The notes: generated from the sequence alone by a model not told the origin. DNA of 64,000 nucleotides from Streptomyces laurentii (GCA_002355495.1 AP017424.1:7567501-7631500); one strand, 5' to 3'. Numbered from the stretch's first letter, positions 24,357 to 34,085 are shown. Numbers and translations: made by a program.

Positions 24357-24770
24357 GTGTTCGATCCGTACGTCGCCTCGCGGAGCGCGGGGGAGCGGAT
24401 CGAGGCCCTCTACGGCCGCCCGGTCGGGGAACTCGCAGCCGAAGCCGAGACCGACCCCTTGCTCTACACCCTGCTCGACTCCTTCGACACCCTGCAGAAG
24501 GCCGATTCCGCCATCCCGTTCTACGCCGAGCAGCTGCACAGCCGGACCGGCCCCGAGTGCGCGGTGACAGACACGGACGCGGGACACGTCGTCGACGCCG
24601 CCCGACGGCTGGCCCAGGCCGTCACTGTCCGCGACGCGAACGCCCGGCTCCTCGGCAACCTTCTGCGGAGTCTTTGCCGCGTCCCCGCTGCCGAGCCCGA
24701 TCCCCCGCAGGTGCTTTCGCCCGCCGTGCCGCCGCCGGTCCCTGCTGCCGCCGCAGCCCGATCACGCTAA
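24357..24770 (+). CDS. Helical hypothetical protein, paralogue-like
   Basis: 137 aa from GTG at 24357, directly after the TGA of the preceding gene. ERIEALYGRPVGELAAEAETDPLLYTLLDSFDTLQKADSAIPFYAEQL again shows the short motif followed by two helices. Tail rich in Pro and Ala. Third member of the apparent local gene family. Confidence 0.62.
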   Translation: MFDPYVASRSAGERIEALYGRPVGELAAEAETDPLLYTLLDSFDTLQKADSAIPFYAEQLHSRTGPECAVTDTDAGHVVDAARRLAQAVTVRDANARLLGNLLRSLCRVPAAEPDPPQVLSPAVPPPVPAAAAARSR

Positions 24771-24812
24771 CCCCTCCATCCTCTCCGCCTCTTGCCCCCT
24801 GGAGTTCTTCCC

Positions 24813-25709
24813 GTGGCCGCTGCCCGAGTCCCATCCGCCGAACTGGCCCGTGTCGTCGAGACGCTGGAGATGATCGCGCCGCGCTGGAGCGTCTGGGTGC
24901 TCATGACGCTCGCCGCCGATGAGCAGCCCCTGCGCTACAGCGATGTCCGCTCCCGTCTGCCGTGGCTCGGCGATGCCCAGCTCACGTCCCGGCTGCGCGG
25001 CCTGAGCGAAGCGGGGCTGGTCGAGCGCACCGCCGTGACCTACCGGCACGTCTCCTACGGCCTCACCGACCGCGGCCGGGCGCTGCTGCCCACCCTCCAC
25101 GCTCTGGCCGCCTACGGCGACGAGCACCTGGACAAGAGGCTCGTCGACACGACGGTGACGAAGGACGGTAAGACGACGGTGGTCCGGCTGCCGGAGCGGA
25201 TCCCGGCCGCGCAGAACGCCGAGGACACCCTCGCCCTGATCGCCTACAAGCACGCCACGACCCTGCTGTGGACGCTTCGGGAACGCGGGCCGTCGACCCT
25301 GAGCGCGCTGCGCAAGGTGGCGATGCCCGACCTGACGGCCGGCGCGGTGCACTTTCCGGCGAACAGGCTGCTGGAGGACCGTCTCATCGCCCGCCTGGCC
25401 TCGGGTGGTTTCGAGAAAGCGGGTCGTGAACAGGTGTGCCTGACCGATGCCGCCTGGGCGCTGGCTCCCGTCTACCGGGCGGTGGCCGCGTGGGCGTCCG
25501 GCCAGCCGCAGTCGGATGCCGACGACCACCCGCTGTGGGGGACCGTCCAGCTCCCGGCCGCCGTGCGGTCCGGGCAGTGGGCCGCCCACCAGGCCCGCAA
25601 TTCGACCCGCTCCACCACGGCGGTCGCCCAGCCGGCCGGGCCTATGCCGGTGAAGGCGTGGCGGCCGGCCGAGCTGTTCTCCTCGGCCGTGAGCGGACCG
25701 TGCCGGTGA
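24813..25709 (+). CDS. HxlR-like double winged-helix protein
   Basis: 298 aa from GTG at 24813 (MAAARVPSAELARVVETLEMIAPRWSVWVLMTLAADEQPLRYSDVRSRLP). Residues 10-110 match the HxlR winged helix (RWSVWVLMTL, LTSRLRGLSEAGLVERTAVTYRHVSYGLTDRGRAL). Residues 130-225 are a second related domain (ATTLLWTLRERGPSTLSAL...NRLLEDRLIARLA). HxlR proteins are DNA-binding regulators, so this is a candidate regulator of the element; the dyads at 15.56 and 23.07 kb are possible targets, by inference only. Confidence 0.78.
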   Translation: MAAARVPSAELARVVETLEMIAPRWSVWVLMTLAADEQPLRYSDVRSRLPWLGDAQLTSRLRGLSEAGLVERTAVTYRHVSYGLTDRGRALLPTLHALAAYGDEHLDKRLVDTTVTKDGKTTVVRLPERIPAAQNAEDTLALIAYKHATTLLWTLRERGPSTLSALRKVAMPDLTAGAVHFPANRLLEDRLIARLASGGFEKAGREQVCLTDAAWALAPVYRAVAAWASGQPQSDADDHPLWGTVQLPAAVRSGQWAAHQARNSTRSTTAVAQPAGPMPVKAWRPAELFSSAVSGPCR

Positions 25710-26134
25710 CCGGCCGCACCCCGTCGCGGCAGGATTCGCTGCTCGGGCAGGCCACGGTCCGCTCCCTGCTCGGCGGCATCCCGTCCGCCCGCGAATCGGG
25801 CGGCGACGCCTTGGCCGAACTCGCTGGGCTGGTCCGGAAGGAAGCTGACGAGCTCGACGGCATCGCCGAGCAGCTGCAGTCGCTCGCCGAGTACGCCATC
25901 GACCAGCTCAAGGTCATCACCGAAGGCCGCGACCAGTACCGCCATCGCTCCACCGACGGTGTTCTGCAGCTCACGGGCCTGCGCATCGACATGCTCCTGG
26001 CCCGCCGCGGTGCCGCCGTCCAGCACCTGACCGCCCTGTGCGCCGCCTACAAGCAGGCATCCCCGCCCGCAGCCGTACCGGCCCCCGGTCTCGCACCGAG
26101 CCCGGCTCCGGCTCGCCGTGCCGCCCGCCGCTGA
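25706..26134 (+). CDS. Helical hypothetical protein
   Basis: 142 aa from GTG at 25706, overlapping the HxlR-like gene as GTGA. ALAELAGLVRKEADELDGIAEQLQSLAEYAIDQLKVITEGRDQYRHR is a likely coiled coil, followed by a short helix and A/P-rich tail. Layout resembles the 23.5-24.8 kb family. Confidence 0.6.
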   Translation: MTGRTPSRQDSLLGQATVRSLLGGIPSARESGGDALAELAGLVRKEADELDGIAEQLQSLAEYAIDQLKVITEGRDQYRHRSTDGVLQLTGLRIDMLLARRGAAVQHLTALCAAYKQASPPAAVPAPGLAPSPAPARRAARR

Positions 26135-26166
26135 CCCAGTCCCGTACTACTTTCACCGGAAAACCG

Positions 26167-27429
26167 ATGCCCCGTACGCCTGTTCAGCCCCGGCCGCCGG
26201 CCGGACGCCACGCCCGCATCCCCGACTTCGGACCCGTGCGCGGCCTGTACGTACCGCGGGCCGCGGACGCCGCCGCGTTCGCGATGAGTACGTACGGCAT
26301 CCCACTGCTCGTGCTCGCCGTCACCGGCTCGGCCGCCCTGACCGGACTGGCCTTCGTCTGCGAATGGGTGCCCCGGCTCTCGGCGTTCGCGCTCGCGGGC
26401 GCGGCGGTGGACCGGATCGGCAGCACCCGGGTCATGCGCATCGCCTCGCTCGCGCGCGCCGCGGTCGCCCTGGGCGCCGCCGCCGTCCTGCCCGCGGCCG
26501 GCACCGGCACGGTCGCGGTGGTCACCGTCATGGCGCTCGCCGCCGCGACCGGCGTGTTGTGCGAGTTCTGCTACATCGCGGGCGAGAGCGCCGGCGGGGC
26601 CGCCAGCCGGGACGCCGGAGACGCCGGCCACCGGGTCCAGGCCGCTCTGCTCGGCATCGACCACTGTTCCACCCTCGCCGGCCCGGCCCTGGCCGGCTTC
26701 CTGCTGGAATACGTGGGCGCGACCGGCATGCTCACCACCATCGCCGCCTGCTCCCTGCTGTGCGCCGCGCTCGCCCCGCGCCAACGCCCGCGGTGGCCGC
26801 GCGAGGCGCCCGTCCCTGTCGTCCAGGGGATGAGGACCGGATGGTCGACGCTGCGCTCGCTGCCCGCCCTGGGCTGGCTGTGCGTCGGACTGCTGCTGTC
26901 GAACATGGCGATCGGCCTCGTTCAGGCCGCCGGCCCCGTGCTCGTCGTCCAGCACTTCGGCGGCACGAGCAGCCAGGTCGGACTTCTCTGGTCGGCCGCC
27001 GCCCTCGCCTCCTTGGCCATGGTCAGCCTCGCCCGCTTCGCCATCGACCGCGCGGGCCTGTGGCCCGTCGGCGCCGCAGCCGCCGCCCTCGCCTCCGCCA
27101 CGTGCCTCGCCGTATCCGCCGCCCCCACGTACCTGGTCTTCCTTGTCCTGGTGGCGCTGCTGATGGCCGGCGAGGCCGGGATGACCGTGGTCCTGCGGAC
27201 CCTGCGCGCCCGGCTGATACCCGCCGAGGTGTTCGGCAGCACGCTCTCCTTGATCATCCTGCTGCTGCTCGCCCCTTTCCCGTTCGCTGGGGCCCTCGTC
27301 GCGCTCACGCCGCCCGAACTGCTCGGTCACGTCATCACGGCCTGCGCCGTCCTGCAGACCCTCGGACTCGCCCTGTCCTTCGCCAAGCTCCGTACCCACC
27401 CCGCCGTACGGCGCCCGGCCACCCCCTGA
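26167..27429 (+). CDS. MFS transporter
   Basis: 420 aa from ATG at 26167, about 12 hydrophobic segments. The cytoplasmic loop between helices 2 and 3 reads GAAVDRIGSTRVMRI, the usual MFS motif A position (G-x3-D-R-x-G-x-R). A central soluble loop (APRQRPRWPREAPVPVVQG) separates two six-helix halves. Closest in style to proton-driven drug or metabolite exporters with the enterobactin-exporter type fold. Substrate unknown. It sits in an operon of small plasmid proteins, so it may export a compound that favours the element or its host. Confidence 0.88.
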   Translation: MPRTPVQPRPPAGRHARIPDFGPVRGLYVPRAADAAAFAMSTYGIPLLVLAVTGSAALTGLAFVCEWVPRLSAFALAGAAVDRIGSTRVMRIASLARAAVALGAAAVLPAAGTGTVAVVTVMALAAATGVLCEFCYIAGESAGGAASRDAGDAGHRVQAALLGIDHCSTLAGPALAGFLLEYVGATGMLTTIAACSLLCAALAPRQRPRWPREAPVPVVQGMRTGWSTLRSLPALGWLCVGLLLSNMAIGLVQAAGPVLVVQHFGGTSSQVGLLWSAAALASLAMVSLARFAIDRAGLWPVGAAAAALASATCLAVSAAPTYLVFLVLVALLMAGEAGMTVVLRTLRARLIPAEVFGSTLSLIILLLLAPFPFAGALVALTPPELLGHVITACAVLQTLGLALSFAKLRTHPAVRRPATP

Positions 27430-27472
27430 GCCCTTTACCGCCCACGTTCGCACCGCACCAAGGACCCTTGTC

Positions 27473-28666
27473 ATGACCGAGCCGTCCGACGGCACAACGC
27501 ACGGATCGCGCCTACGTTTGCGCGAGGTCGCCGACCTCGACGACCAGACCTTCACCCTCTACATCGAGGAGCGGTTCGACCAGCTGGTCACGGCCGCGAT
27601 AGCCGACGCCGACGGCTTCCTGAGCCCCGACCAGCACCATCTCCTTCACGAACCCCAGCGCCTGGAATTTCTCCGCGATGCCCTGACCTACGCCGAAGGC
27701 GGCCTCCAGGTCTCCGTCGAGCGGATGGCGTACCACCGCGACGCCCGCACCGCGCGGACCGGCCGCCTCCTGCGCCGCGTACGCACCGCCCTGCACGAGA
27801 CCGACCGCACCCTTGCCACCGAGCGCCGGGCAGACGCCCGCCGACGCGCCGCGGACGGCGGGCCGCAGACCGACGTGGTTCTCGTCGCGCGAGGCTGGCT
27901 GGCTTCGGCCCTGCCCGACCACTTCGAGCGTCTGCTCGCCCAGACGCTCACCGAGGCCGGGCTCCCCGATCGTCCCGCGGCGGCCGACGTGTTCGACGCC
28001 GTCGAGAACGGCTGGAGCGACGGCTACCTCAACGCCCCGCGTACACCGGAAGTGGACCATCTGCTGGCCAAAGGCCCCATCGCCTTCCAGGGAGCGGTCG
28101 CCGCAGACGCCCGCGACCAGGCCGACCGCATCACCGAACTACGCCACCCGCTCCTCCAGCGACGCTGGGCGAGCGGCTTGGCCGAACTCACAGACCTCAC
28201 CGTCCCAGTGGCCCGCGCCTCCAGCACCTCCGCTCTCGGACGGCTGCCCGACGACGTCTACGACCTGCCGGAAGCCGACGCGAAGGCGGTCTTCGCCGCG
28301 CGCCGGTTCCTCGTCGCGATCTGGCAGCGCCGGGCCGAACACACGCACCTGCTCCACAACTACGCCGCCACCGTCACCGACCTGGGCCGCTCCAGCCCAC
28401 GGGAGGCACTGCGCCGCCGCGCCGTCGACCAGGCCATCGACCGTCTTGCCACCGAGCAGCCGGACGCCGCCGCCCGCATGCTGACCGGGCTGCAACAGCA
28501 CACCGCCAGTGACGGACTGGCCGGACTTACGCCCACCGAGCGGACCGGCCTCAAGCATCGGCTGGTCGCCGAAGCCCGCGCCGCCGCGCGCACGCCGCGC
28601 TCGCTGACCACCGCGCTGCCGCCCGGCCCCGCTCCACTCACGCGCACCGCCGCCATGGCCCGCTGA
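27473..28666 (+). CDS. Large helical hypothetical protein
   Basis: 397 aa from ATG at 27473. Entirely soluble and mostly helical: VADLDDQTFTLYIEERFDQLVTAAI, ALTYAEGGLQVSVERMAYHRDARTART, EADAKAVFAARRFLVAIWQRRAEHTHLLHNY. The repeated pairing of long helices recalls the smaller helical proteins of this operon, so it may be a multi-unit relative. No catalytic residues recognised. Confidence 0.65.
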   Translation: MTEPSDGTTHGSRLRLREVADLDDQTFTLYIEERFDQLVTAAIADADGFLSPDQHHLLHEPQRLEFLRDALTYAEGGLQVSVERMAYHRDARTARTGRLLRRVRTALHETDRTLATERRADARRRAADGGPQTDVVLVARGWLASALPDHFERLLAQTLTEAGLPDRPAAADVFDAVENGWSDGYLNAPRTPEVDHLLAKGPIAFQGAVAADARDQADRITELRHPLLQRRWASGLAELTDLTVPVARASSTSALGRLPDDVYDLPEADAKAVFAARRFLVAIWQRRAEHTHLLHNYAATVTDLGRSSPREALRRRAVDQAIDRLATEQPDAAARMLTGLQQHTASDGLAGLTPTERTGLKHRLVAEARAAARTPRSLTTALPPGPAPLTRTAAMAR

Positions 28667-28692
28667 TCACCACCGCACCAGAGAGTTCCCCC

Positions 28693-29502
28693 TTGCCCGC
28701 TCCGCAGCCCGCCGACGGCGATGTCTACGTCACCCCCCGGTACCTTGCCGGATCCTCCGGCACCGGCGACGCCGGCTTCGCGCCCGTCACCCACTGGCCC
28801 CACCACCACCTCGACGAAGGCCCCCACCAACTCGTCGTCACCAGCCCGGACCACCGCATCCGGATCGGCTGGGCCGGAGACGATTACGACCGGTGGATGA
28901 TCAGTGCCGCGCCGGACGCCGTGTCCGCAGCCCGCTGGACCGCCATCGCCAACCAGAGCACCCCGGCCGAGCTCGTCGGCGCTCTCACCGCCCAGCTCGC
29001 CCAGGACTGGGCCGAAGGCGAAGACCGCTTCCTCGCGGCACCCTCCATCTACTGGACAGCGGGCGTGAAGCCGTTGCTTGATGCCGGGTGGGCACAGCAC
29101 AGGAGCCGCGGCTTCATTCATCTCGCCTCTCCCGACGGCCAGGCCGGCGTTGACATCGACCTCCTCCAGCGCCGCGAGGAATTCGTGACTCTGTGGGCGG
29201 GACCCGACGGATGGGGAACCCGGGCGGAGATCACCTTCACCACCCAGGCTCCGGCCCACCTCATCGCCGCCACCGCGCAAGCGTTCACCGACCCCGCTCC
29301 CGTCGCCCGCTGGCACCAACACCTGTCCGCGGAACTCGCCGCCCAGGCCCAGCTGACCCCCGTCACCCCGCCGGCCCCCACGCCCCGGGACATCCGGCCC
29401 CGCATCACCAACCGGCGACCCTCCACCGCCGCCAGCGTCCCGCGCTGGAGCACCACCACCCCCTCCGCGCCCCCGCCCGCGCGCCCCGCCGCCCGCCGCT
29501 GA
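28693..29502 (+). CDS. DUF317 domain protein
   Basis: 269 aa from TTG at 28693. DUF317 features appear twice: VTSPDHRIRIGWAGDDYDRWMISAAP...AIANQSTPAELVGALTAQL and, after HRSRGFIHLASPDGQAGVDI, FVTLWAGPDGWGTRAEITFTTQAPAHLIAATAQAF. The family is nearly restricted to Streptomyces elements and has no known activity. Tail is Pro/Ala/Arg rich like its neighbours. At least two further DUF317-type genes lie at 34.1-35.6 kb. Confidence 0.8.
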   Translation: MPAPQPADGDVYVTPRYLAGSSGTGDAGFAPVTHWPHHHLDEGPHQLVVTSPDHRIRIGWAGDDYDRWMISAAPDAVSAARWTAIANQSTPAELVGALTAQLAQDWAEGEDRFLAAPSIYWTAGVKPLLDAGWAQHRSRGFIHLASPDGQAGVDIDLLQRREEFVTLWAGPDGWGTRAEITFTTQAPAHLIAATAQAFTDPAPVARWHQHLSAELAAQAQLTPVTPPAPTPRDIRPRITNRRPSTAASVPRWSTTTPSAPPPARPAARR

Positions 29503-29517
29503 CCCACAGGACCCCCC

Positions 29518-29997
29518 GTGCCCCTGTTCGCCGAGCAGTTCTTCACCGACCACCTCGCCCTCCCCTACCCGGAGGCGACCGTCGTCGCAGACACCTACTA
29601 CGCCCAGCCCTCACCCGACCAGCCACTCCGCCTGCGCATCGACTTCGCCGACACCCGCATGCACCAGCGCTACGACGGACTCCGCCTTGAAACCGTCCAT
29701 CTCGACCGAGGCCGGCTCGACGGCCAGTGTCTGAACTTCGCCGACCATGGCGCCTTCGCGGCCCGCGACCAGCGCATGGGCACCAGGCCCGGGGACGGGG
29801 CCTACGGCACGTTCACCGACTGGCACGACACGGAGACGCCGCCGTGGATTGGCATCGACGTCACCCGCCTCCGGACGGCGATCGACCGGTACGTCCGGAT
29901 GTGGTTCCCCGGCGCCCTATCGACGCACACCCGGCCGCGCCTCGCTACCCAAGCCACGGCCGCGCCGTCAACTGCCGCTGCGGCCCGCCACCGATAG
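29518..29997 (+). CDS. Conserved hypothetical protein
   Basis: 159 aa from GTG at 29518, 15 bp after the DUF317 gene. Strand-rich domain: PLRLRIDFADTRMHQRYDGLRLETVHLDRGRLDGQCLNFADHGAF and GTFTDWHDTETPPWIGIDVTRLRTAIDRYVRMWFPG. No signal peptide. Often next to DUF317 genes in my recollection, but no function is assigned. Confidence 0.6.
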   Translation: MPLFAEQFFTDHLALPYPEATVVADTYYAQPSPDQPLRLRIDFADTRMHQRYDGLRLETVHLDRGRLDGQCLNFADHGAFAARDQRMGTRPGDGAYGTFTDWHDTETPPWIGIDVTRLRTAIDRYVRMWFPGALSTHTRPRLATQATAAPSTAAAARHR

Positions 29998-30075
29998 CTC
30001 GGCGGATCGCCGCCGCCCGCGCGCCCGACTTACCACCCACCTCCGCTTCTTCACCGACAGGACCCCTTTCTCTTC

Positions 30076-31763
30076 ATGCGCCTTTCCGCCGCTCGTCCCG
30101 CCCACCTTGCCGCCGCCGTCGCCGCATGCGTGGCGGGGGCACGTTCCTCGCCGCCCCGGCCCTTGCGGCTCCGCCGACCGACGGGATCCTCGGCCCCGGA
30201 TACACCATCCCGGACTCCGAAGGGAACGCCGACGCCAGCCACATCGGCGCCTACGGCCCGCCCGGCCCGGCTGTTCACGGCGACATCGAGACGTACTGCG
30301 CCGACCCCGAGCGCCGCGGCCCGGCCGACGCCGGCGGCTACAGCGCCCCACAGCCGCTCACCTCCTGGACCTCGTCGGTCACCGGCAAGGCCGTCCCGAA
30401 GGAATCCGTGTCCCGGGCCGCGTACGTGATCGGCAAGTACGGACAGACCCGCGACAACGCGCAGGCAGCGGCGGTCGACGCGGTCGTCTACGAGTACCTG
30501 GCCGGCGGCACCTACGCCCTGGACGGCGCGCGCGGCAAGCAGCGCCTGGCCTATCCGGTCGTCTCCCCGACGGCCCGCACCCTCGCCCAGCAGTATGTCG
30601 ACGAGGCCGAGCGGCTCGCCGGCCCCTACACCCTCACCCTCACCCCGTCGGTGAAGACCACCACCGCCGGTACGACGGTGACCGTCACCGTGGCGGTCGC
30701 CACCAGCGCGGGCAAGCCTGTGCCGAAGGTGACCGTCGACCTGGCCGAGACCGGATCGGGCACCACCACGGGCAAGGTCACCACCGACGAGGCCGGCCAC
30801 GCGACCTGGTCCTTCACCGCGAAGACACCCGGCACCGCCGACATCGCGGCGAAGGCCGGCGGCCTGCCCGCCACCGACCTCGCGGTCCTCACCCCGAAGA
30901 ACACCGCGGCCCAGCGCATGCTGCTCGCGGGTGGCACCACGAGCGTGCAGGACTCGGCGGCCGTCACCGTCGACGAAGCGACCGGCGGCGTCACGATCCG
31001 CAAGAAGGACCCCGAGGGCACCCGCCTGGCCGGCGCCGCCTTCCAGCTCCTGGACAAGGACGGCAAGAAGGCCGCCGAGGGCAACACCGACGAGCAGGGC
31101 GTCCTCGTCTTCGACCAGCTGAAGGCCGGCACCTACCGCCTGCGCGAAACCTCCTCCGGCAGCCCCCTGCACGCCCTTGTGTCCGATCAGACGATCACGA
31201 TCACCGCCGGACACACCGCCCAGGCCAACCCCCTCGACATCGTCGACCCGTTCAAAAAGGCCACCTTGACGGTGAAGAAGACCGACAAGAACACCGGCGA
31301 GACACTCGCGGGCGCCGCCATCGCCATCCGGGCAGACGAGACGGACAAGACCGGCAAGCACATCCCCGGCAAGACCCTCACCACCCTGACCACCGGCACG
31401 AACGGCACCGCACAGATGGACCTCGATATCACCCTGAAGGCCGGCACCCGCTACTGGGCCGCCGAGACACAGGCCCCCGACGGCTACCAGCTCGACACCA
31501 CACCCGTCACGTTCACCGCCCACCCCGCCGAAGATGTGACCGTAACCCTCACCGACCAGCGCACCCCGACCCCGCCGCCGAGCCCGACCGCCCCGCCCAC
31601 GACGCCGCCGGCCCGGCCCAGCACCCCGCCGTCCGGCTCCCTGGCCCACACCGGGGCCGACACCACCCCGTGGCTGATCGCCGGGGCCACTGGCCTACTC
31701 GCCGCCGGCGGCGGCCTGTACTACCTCACCCGCCGCCGGCGCGCCGAATCGACCACAAGCTGA
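30076..31763 (+). CDS. Sortase-anchored SpaA/Cna_B surface protein (frame broken in signal peptide)
   Basis: ATG 30076 opens a signal peptide MRLSAARPAHLAAAVAACVAGA; one G missing at 30135-30139 separates it from GTFLAAPALAAPPTDGILGPGYTI. Repaired length 562 aa. The N-terminal domain has YCADPERRGP and a later AQAAAVDAVVYEY, spaced as in Cys-Gln thioester domains. A bacterial Ig-like domain (about 190-280) and two Cna_B/SpaA-type domains (VTIRKKDPEGTRLAGAAFQLLD and LTVKKTDKNTGETLAGAAIAIR) follow. It ends LAHTG, membrane helix and RRRRA, a class E sortase (LAxTG) signal. Likely a cell-surface adhesin, possibly helping mating contact. Confidence 0.85.
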
Positions 31764-31768
31764 TACTC

Positions 31769-31798
31769 CCTGGGGGCCCGCAACCGCGGGCCCCCAGG
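31769..31798. terminator. Terminator hairpin after surface protein gene
   Basis: CCTGGGGGCCCGC and its exact complement with loop AACC, 5 bp beyond the stop codon. A 13-bp GC stem without U-run, the common Streptomyces form. Ends the long + strand operon. Confidence 0.8.
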
Positions 31799-32300
31799 CC
31801 GCTTTCCAGCTCTTCCCGTACGACGCCCGGAGAACCCACCCACCATGCACACCCGCTTCCCACCTTCATGCCATTTCCCCAGCGGCTGGCTGACACGGGA
31901 CAAATCGGCACACGCCAGCGCGAGCCGCTGCGGTCTGCACCGCTGTAGTAGGCCGCAGCGCCCTGAGGATGTCGAGGTCCTGTACAGCGGCGGAGGTGTG
32001 TGCCGGCTGACGACGGACGGCGAGCGCTCGCCGGTACGGGCGGGGGCCGGTGATGGGGCGGGGTCGTCGTGGCTGCTGCCGCCGGTCTGGCTCCGGTAAC
32101 CGGGGCCTGATTTTCCGGCGCCGGTGATACCGGACTCCGGTGAACCGGGTCCCGGCAGGCCAGGCCCCTTTAGTAACAACATCAAGCACCACCATTAAGT
32201 ACTCACGGTGCCTTCGCTTCGCTCAGGCACCGTCGGCATCCCGGCTTGTCGCCCAAGTCCTCATCGAGGACCGGTGCCGAACGGCGCCCGGGCGCGGCCC
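31799..32300. other. Intergenic region without recognisable gene
   Basis: About 500 bp between the terminator and the convergent hypothetical gene. Several short frames exist on both strands but none has normal codon bias together with a ribosome binding site. A GC-rich stretch of repeated CCGG-type dyads (about 32095-32160) and TAGTAACAACATC near 32171 are the only notable textures. Confidence 0.5.
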
Positions 32301-32960
32301 CTACCAGTCGGTGAGGTCCACCAGGTACCGGCAGTGGGGGTCACCGACGGCGTCCACAATCCGCGACTCCTCGTCGAGGAACGAGGGGAGCACTGCCAGG
32401 ACGGCGGTCAGCGCTCCGCCGGGCCGTACGTCGACGGCGACCACCCCGTCCACCTTGTCGCTGTCCATGTAGAGGCGCAGCAGGCCGTCCTCGGCGAAGC
32501 GGAACCCACGCAGCCCCGTGTCCGGCCGCTGCTCCGGCTCCGGGTGAGCCAGGCACCGCAGAAGGGTGTCGGCCCAGTCGCTCGTGGTGAACGGGGCTTC
32601 CTGCACCCGCGCAGGGTCGACCAGGTAGAGGTCCATGCCCATGACGGCCGTGACGGCGTTCGAGGGGTAGATGTGCGTCCCGGTGTGCACGGCGCGCAGC
32701 AGGGCGACGACGTCGTGCGAGGTGCGGAGGTCGTCGCCCGAGCGGAGGGGGATCTCGTACGCCGTCAGCCGGGCGGGCTCGCGTTCGTCCCGGTCGCCGA
32801 GGGCGACACGGACCGCCGGCGCGCCGGAGGGGGCGGGCAGGACGGCTCGGACGTGCTGGTCGTCCAGGAGGGGCGCGTGGACGTACTCCAGAAGGTGGCT
32901 CGCCACCTCCCGCTGGAGATCCGCGATCTCGTACGCGTCGTCGCTCATGGGGCTACTCAT
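32301..32960 (-). CDS. Hypothetical protein
   Basis: 219 aa from ATG 32960, or 215 aa from ATG 32948 (MSDDAYEIADLQREVASHLLEYV). It overlaps the stop of the secreted-protein gene, so the two are coupled. Contains VRVALGDRDEREPARLTAYEIPLRSGDDLRTSHDVVALL and RFAEDGLLRLYMDSDKVDGVVAVDVRPGGAL, an alpha/beta protein without signal peptide. It may be an immunity-like or regulatory partner of the upstream secreted protein, by coupling only. Confidence 0.65.
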   Translation of the reverse strand: MSSPMSDDAYEIADLQREVASHLLEYVHAPLLDDQHVRAVLPAPSGAPAVRVALGDRDEREPARLTAYEIPLRSGDDLRTSHDVVALLRAVHTGTHIYPSNAVTAVMGMDLYLVDPARVQEAPFTTSDWADTLLRCLAHPEPEQRPDTGLRGFRFAEDGLLRLYMDSDKVDGVVAVDVRPGGALTAVLAVLPSFLDEESRIVDAVGDPHCRYLVDLTDW

Positions 32961-33399
32961 TGACCCAGTTCGGGCACTTGTTCATGCCGCCGCAGTACGC
33001 GGTGATCACGCCGACCGTCTCGCCGCGTCCTGCGTCGTACCGGCCGTCCGCCGTCTTTCGGGCGTCGCGCGCCTTGACGATGATTTTCACCCGCCCGTGC
33101 GCCCGGTTCGAAGCCCATCCCCAGTACTGGATGTCGGCACCGTTCCTCTTGTCGATCTCGCCTTGGATCGGGACGTTGAGCAGGGCGCACTTCTTGATGT
33201 TGTGCTTGCCGGAGAAGTGATTCCAGCCCAGTTCGCCGTTGCCGACGCGCGTGGGGATCTGCCGACCATCGGGGTCCGTCGAGCTGCACTTGATCTGCTT
33301 GCTCCAATACGGACCTGCGTGGGCTGGGGCGGTCAAGCCGACGAGGAGCATCGTTGCCGCAGCGACCGGGAGCACGAGTCGAGTGATCTGCTTCACCAC
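32953..33399 (-). CDS. Small secreted protein
   Basis: 148 aa from GTG at 33399. Signal peptide MVKQITRLVLPVAAATMLLVGLTAPAHA with clear AHA cleavage site. The mature part has four Cys (KCSS, KKCALL, AYCGGMNKCPNW), so probably two disulfides, and a basic centre (RVKIIVKARDARKTADGR). No known enzyme motif. It is followed by a coupled cytoplasmic protein. Confidence 0.72.
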   Translation of the reverse strand: MVKQITRLVLPVAAATMLLVGLTAPAHAGPYWSKQIKCSSTDPDGRQIPTRVGNGELGWNHFSGKHNIKKCALLNVPIQGEIDKRNGADIQYWGWASNRAHGRVKIIVKARDARKTADGRYDAGRGETVGVITAYCGGMNKCPNWVNE

Positions 33400-33611
33400 T
33401 CGATGGTCGCAGCGGGAGAGGGCGCGGCCAGCGGCAGCTCCCCTTACTCACCCGATCGGGCTACCGGCGTTCGAGCAGGCCCCGACACCCTGCGGGCGGG
33501 AGCGCCCCGAGGTCTGGGCCGATTGCCGTCGAAGGTGGACTTCGGGCAACTCGTGGCGTGAGAAGGGGATTACAGATTCTCGTTCGTGTCGTCCAACCGG
33601 TGACGGGCAGG

Positions 33612-33777
33612 ATGCTGACCATGACGACGAACGAGGGCCGGGTTCTGCCGGTGTGGATACAGACTGCTCCCGCGACGAGCCGCTCCTGCCGCTGATCACC
33701 CTCGGCGAGGCACACGGCATCGTCGCCCGGACATCGCGCCGTTCGTCGGACTCCGAGGCGCGGCCGTGCAGAAGTAA
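33612..33777 (+). CDS. Small hypothetical gene with two frame breaks
   Basis: ATG 33612 or 33621 (MTTNEGRVLP) leads into VDTDCSRDEPLLPLITLGEAHGIVA and then DIAPFVGLRGAAVQK ending in TAA 33775-33777. The three segments lie in different frames and join if one base is added near 33650 and one near 33727, giving about 55 aa. A strong terminator follows 5 bp after the stop, which supports a real 3' end. Function unknown. Confidence 0.4.
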
Positions 33778-33781
33778 TGCC

Positions 33782-33811
33782 GCGAGGGGACCCTTCACCG
33801 GGTCCCCTCGC
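33782..33811. terminator. Terminator hairpin
   Basis: GCGAGGGGACCC and exact complement around loop TTCACC. Immediately follows the small frame-broken gene. Confidence 0.75.
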
Positions 33812-34085
33812 CGTATCCGGACTTGAGATAGGGCCCCGGCCAGTCGAACCGGTAGCGGAGGTCCCGTCAGGCAAGGCGCCCACCATGGTGCGGGCGACGC
33901 AGCTGCAGGCGCACCGGTGCACGAAGAACGTGCGGACCAGTCACTGGCGTGCACGCCACGACCCCAGTTCGCCCCCGGCAGACAGGAAAAACCGCACAAG
34001 GACTGGTGCACCGGCCGGACGCATGTCAACCTGAACGACCCGTTCCGGAAGAACCGGAAAACTGCAGGTCAAAGAGGTGATGCCT

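Noticed and set aside
31799..32300. Small genes in the gap after the surface protein
   Set aside because: Frames lack ribosome binding sites and coding bias.
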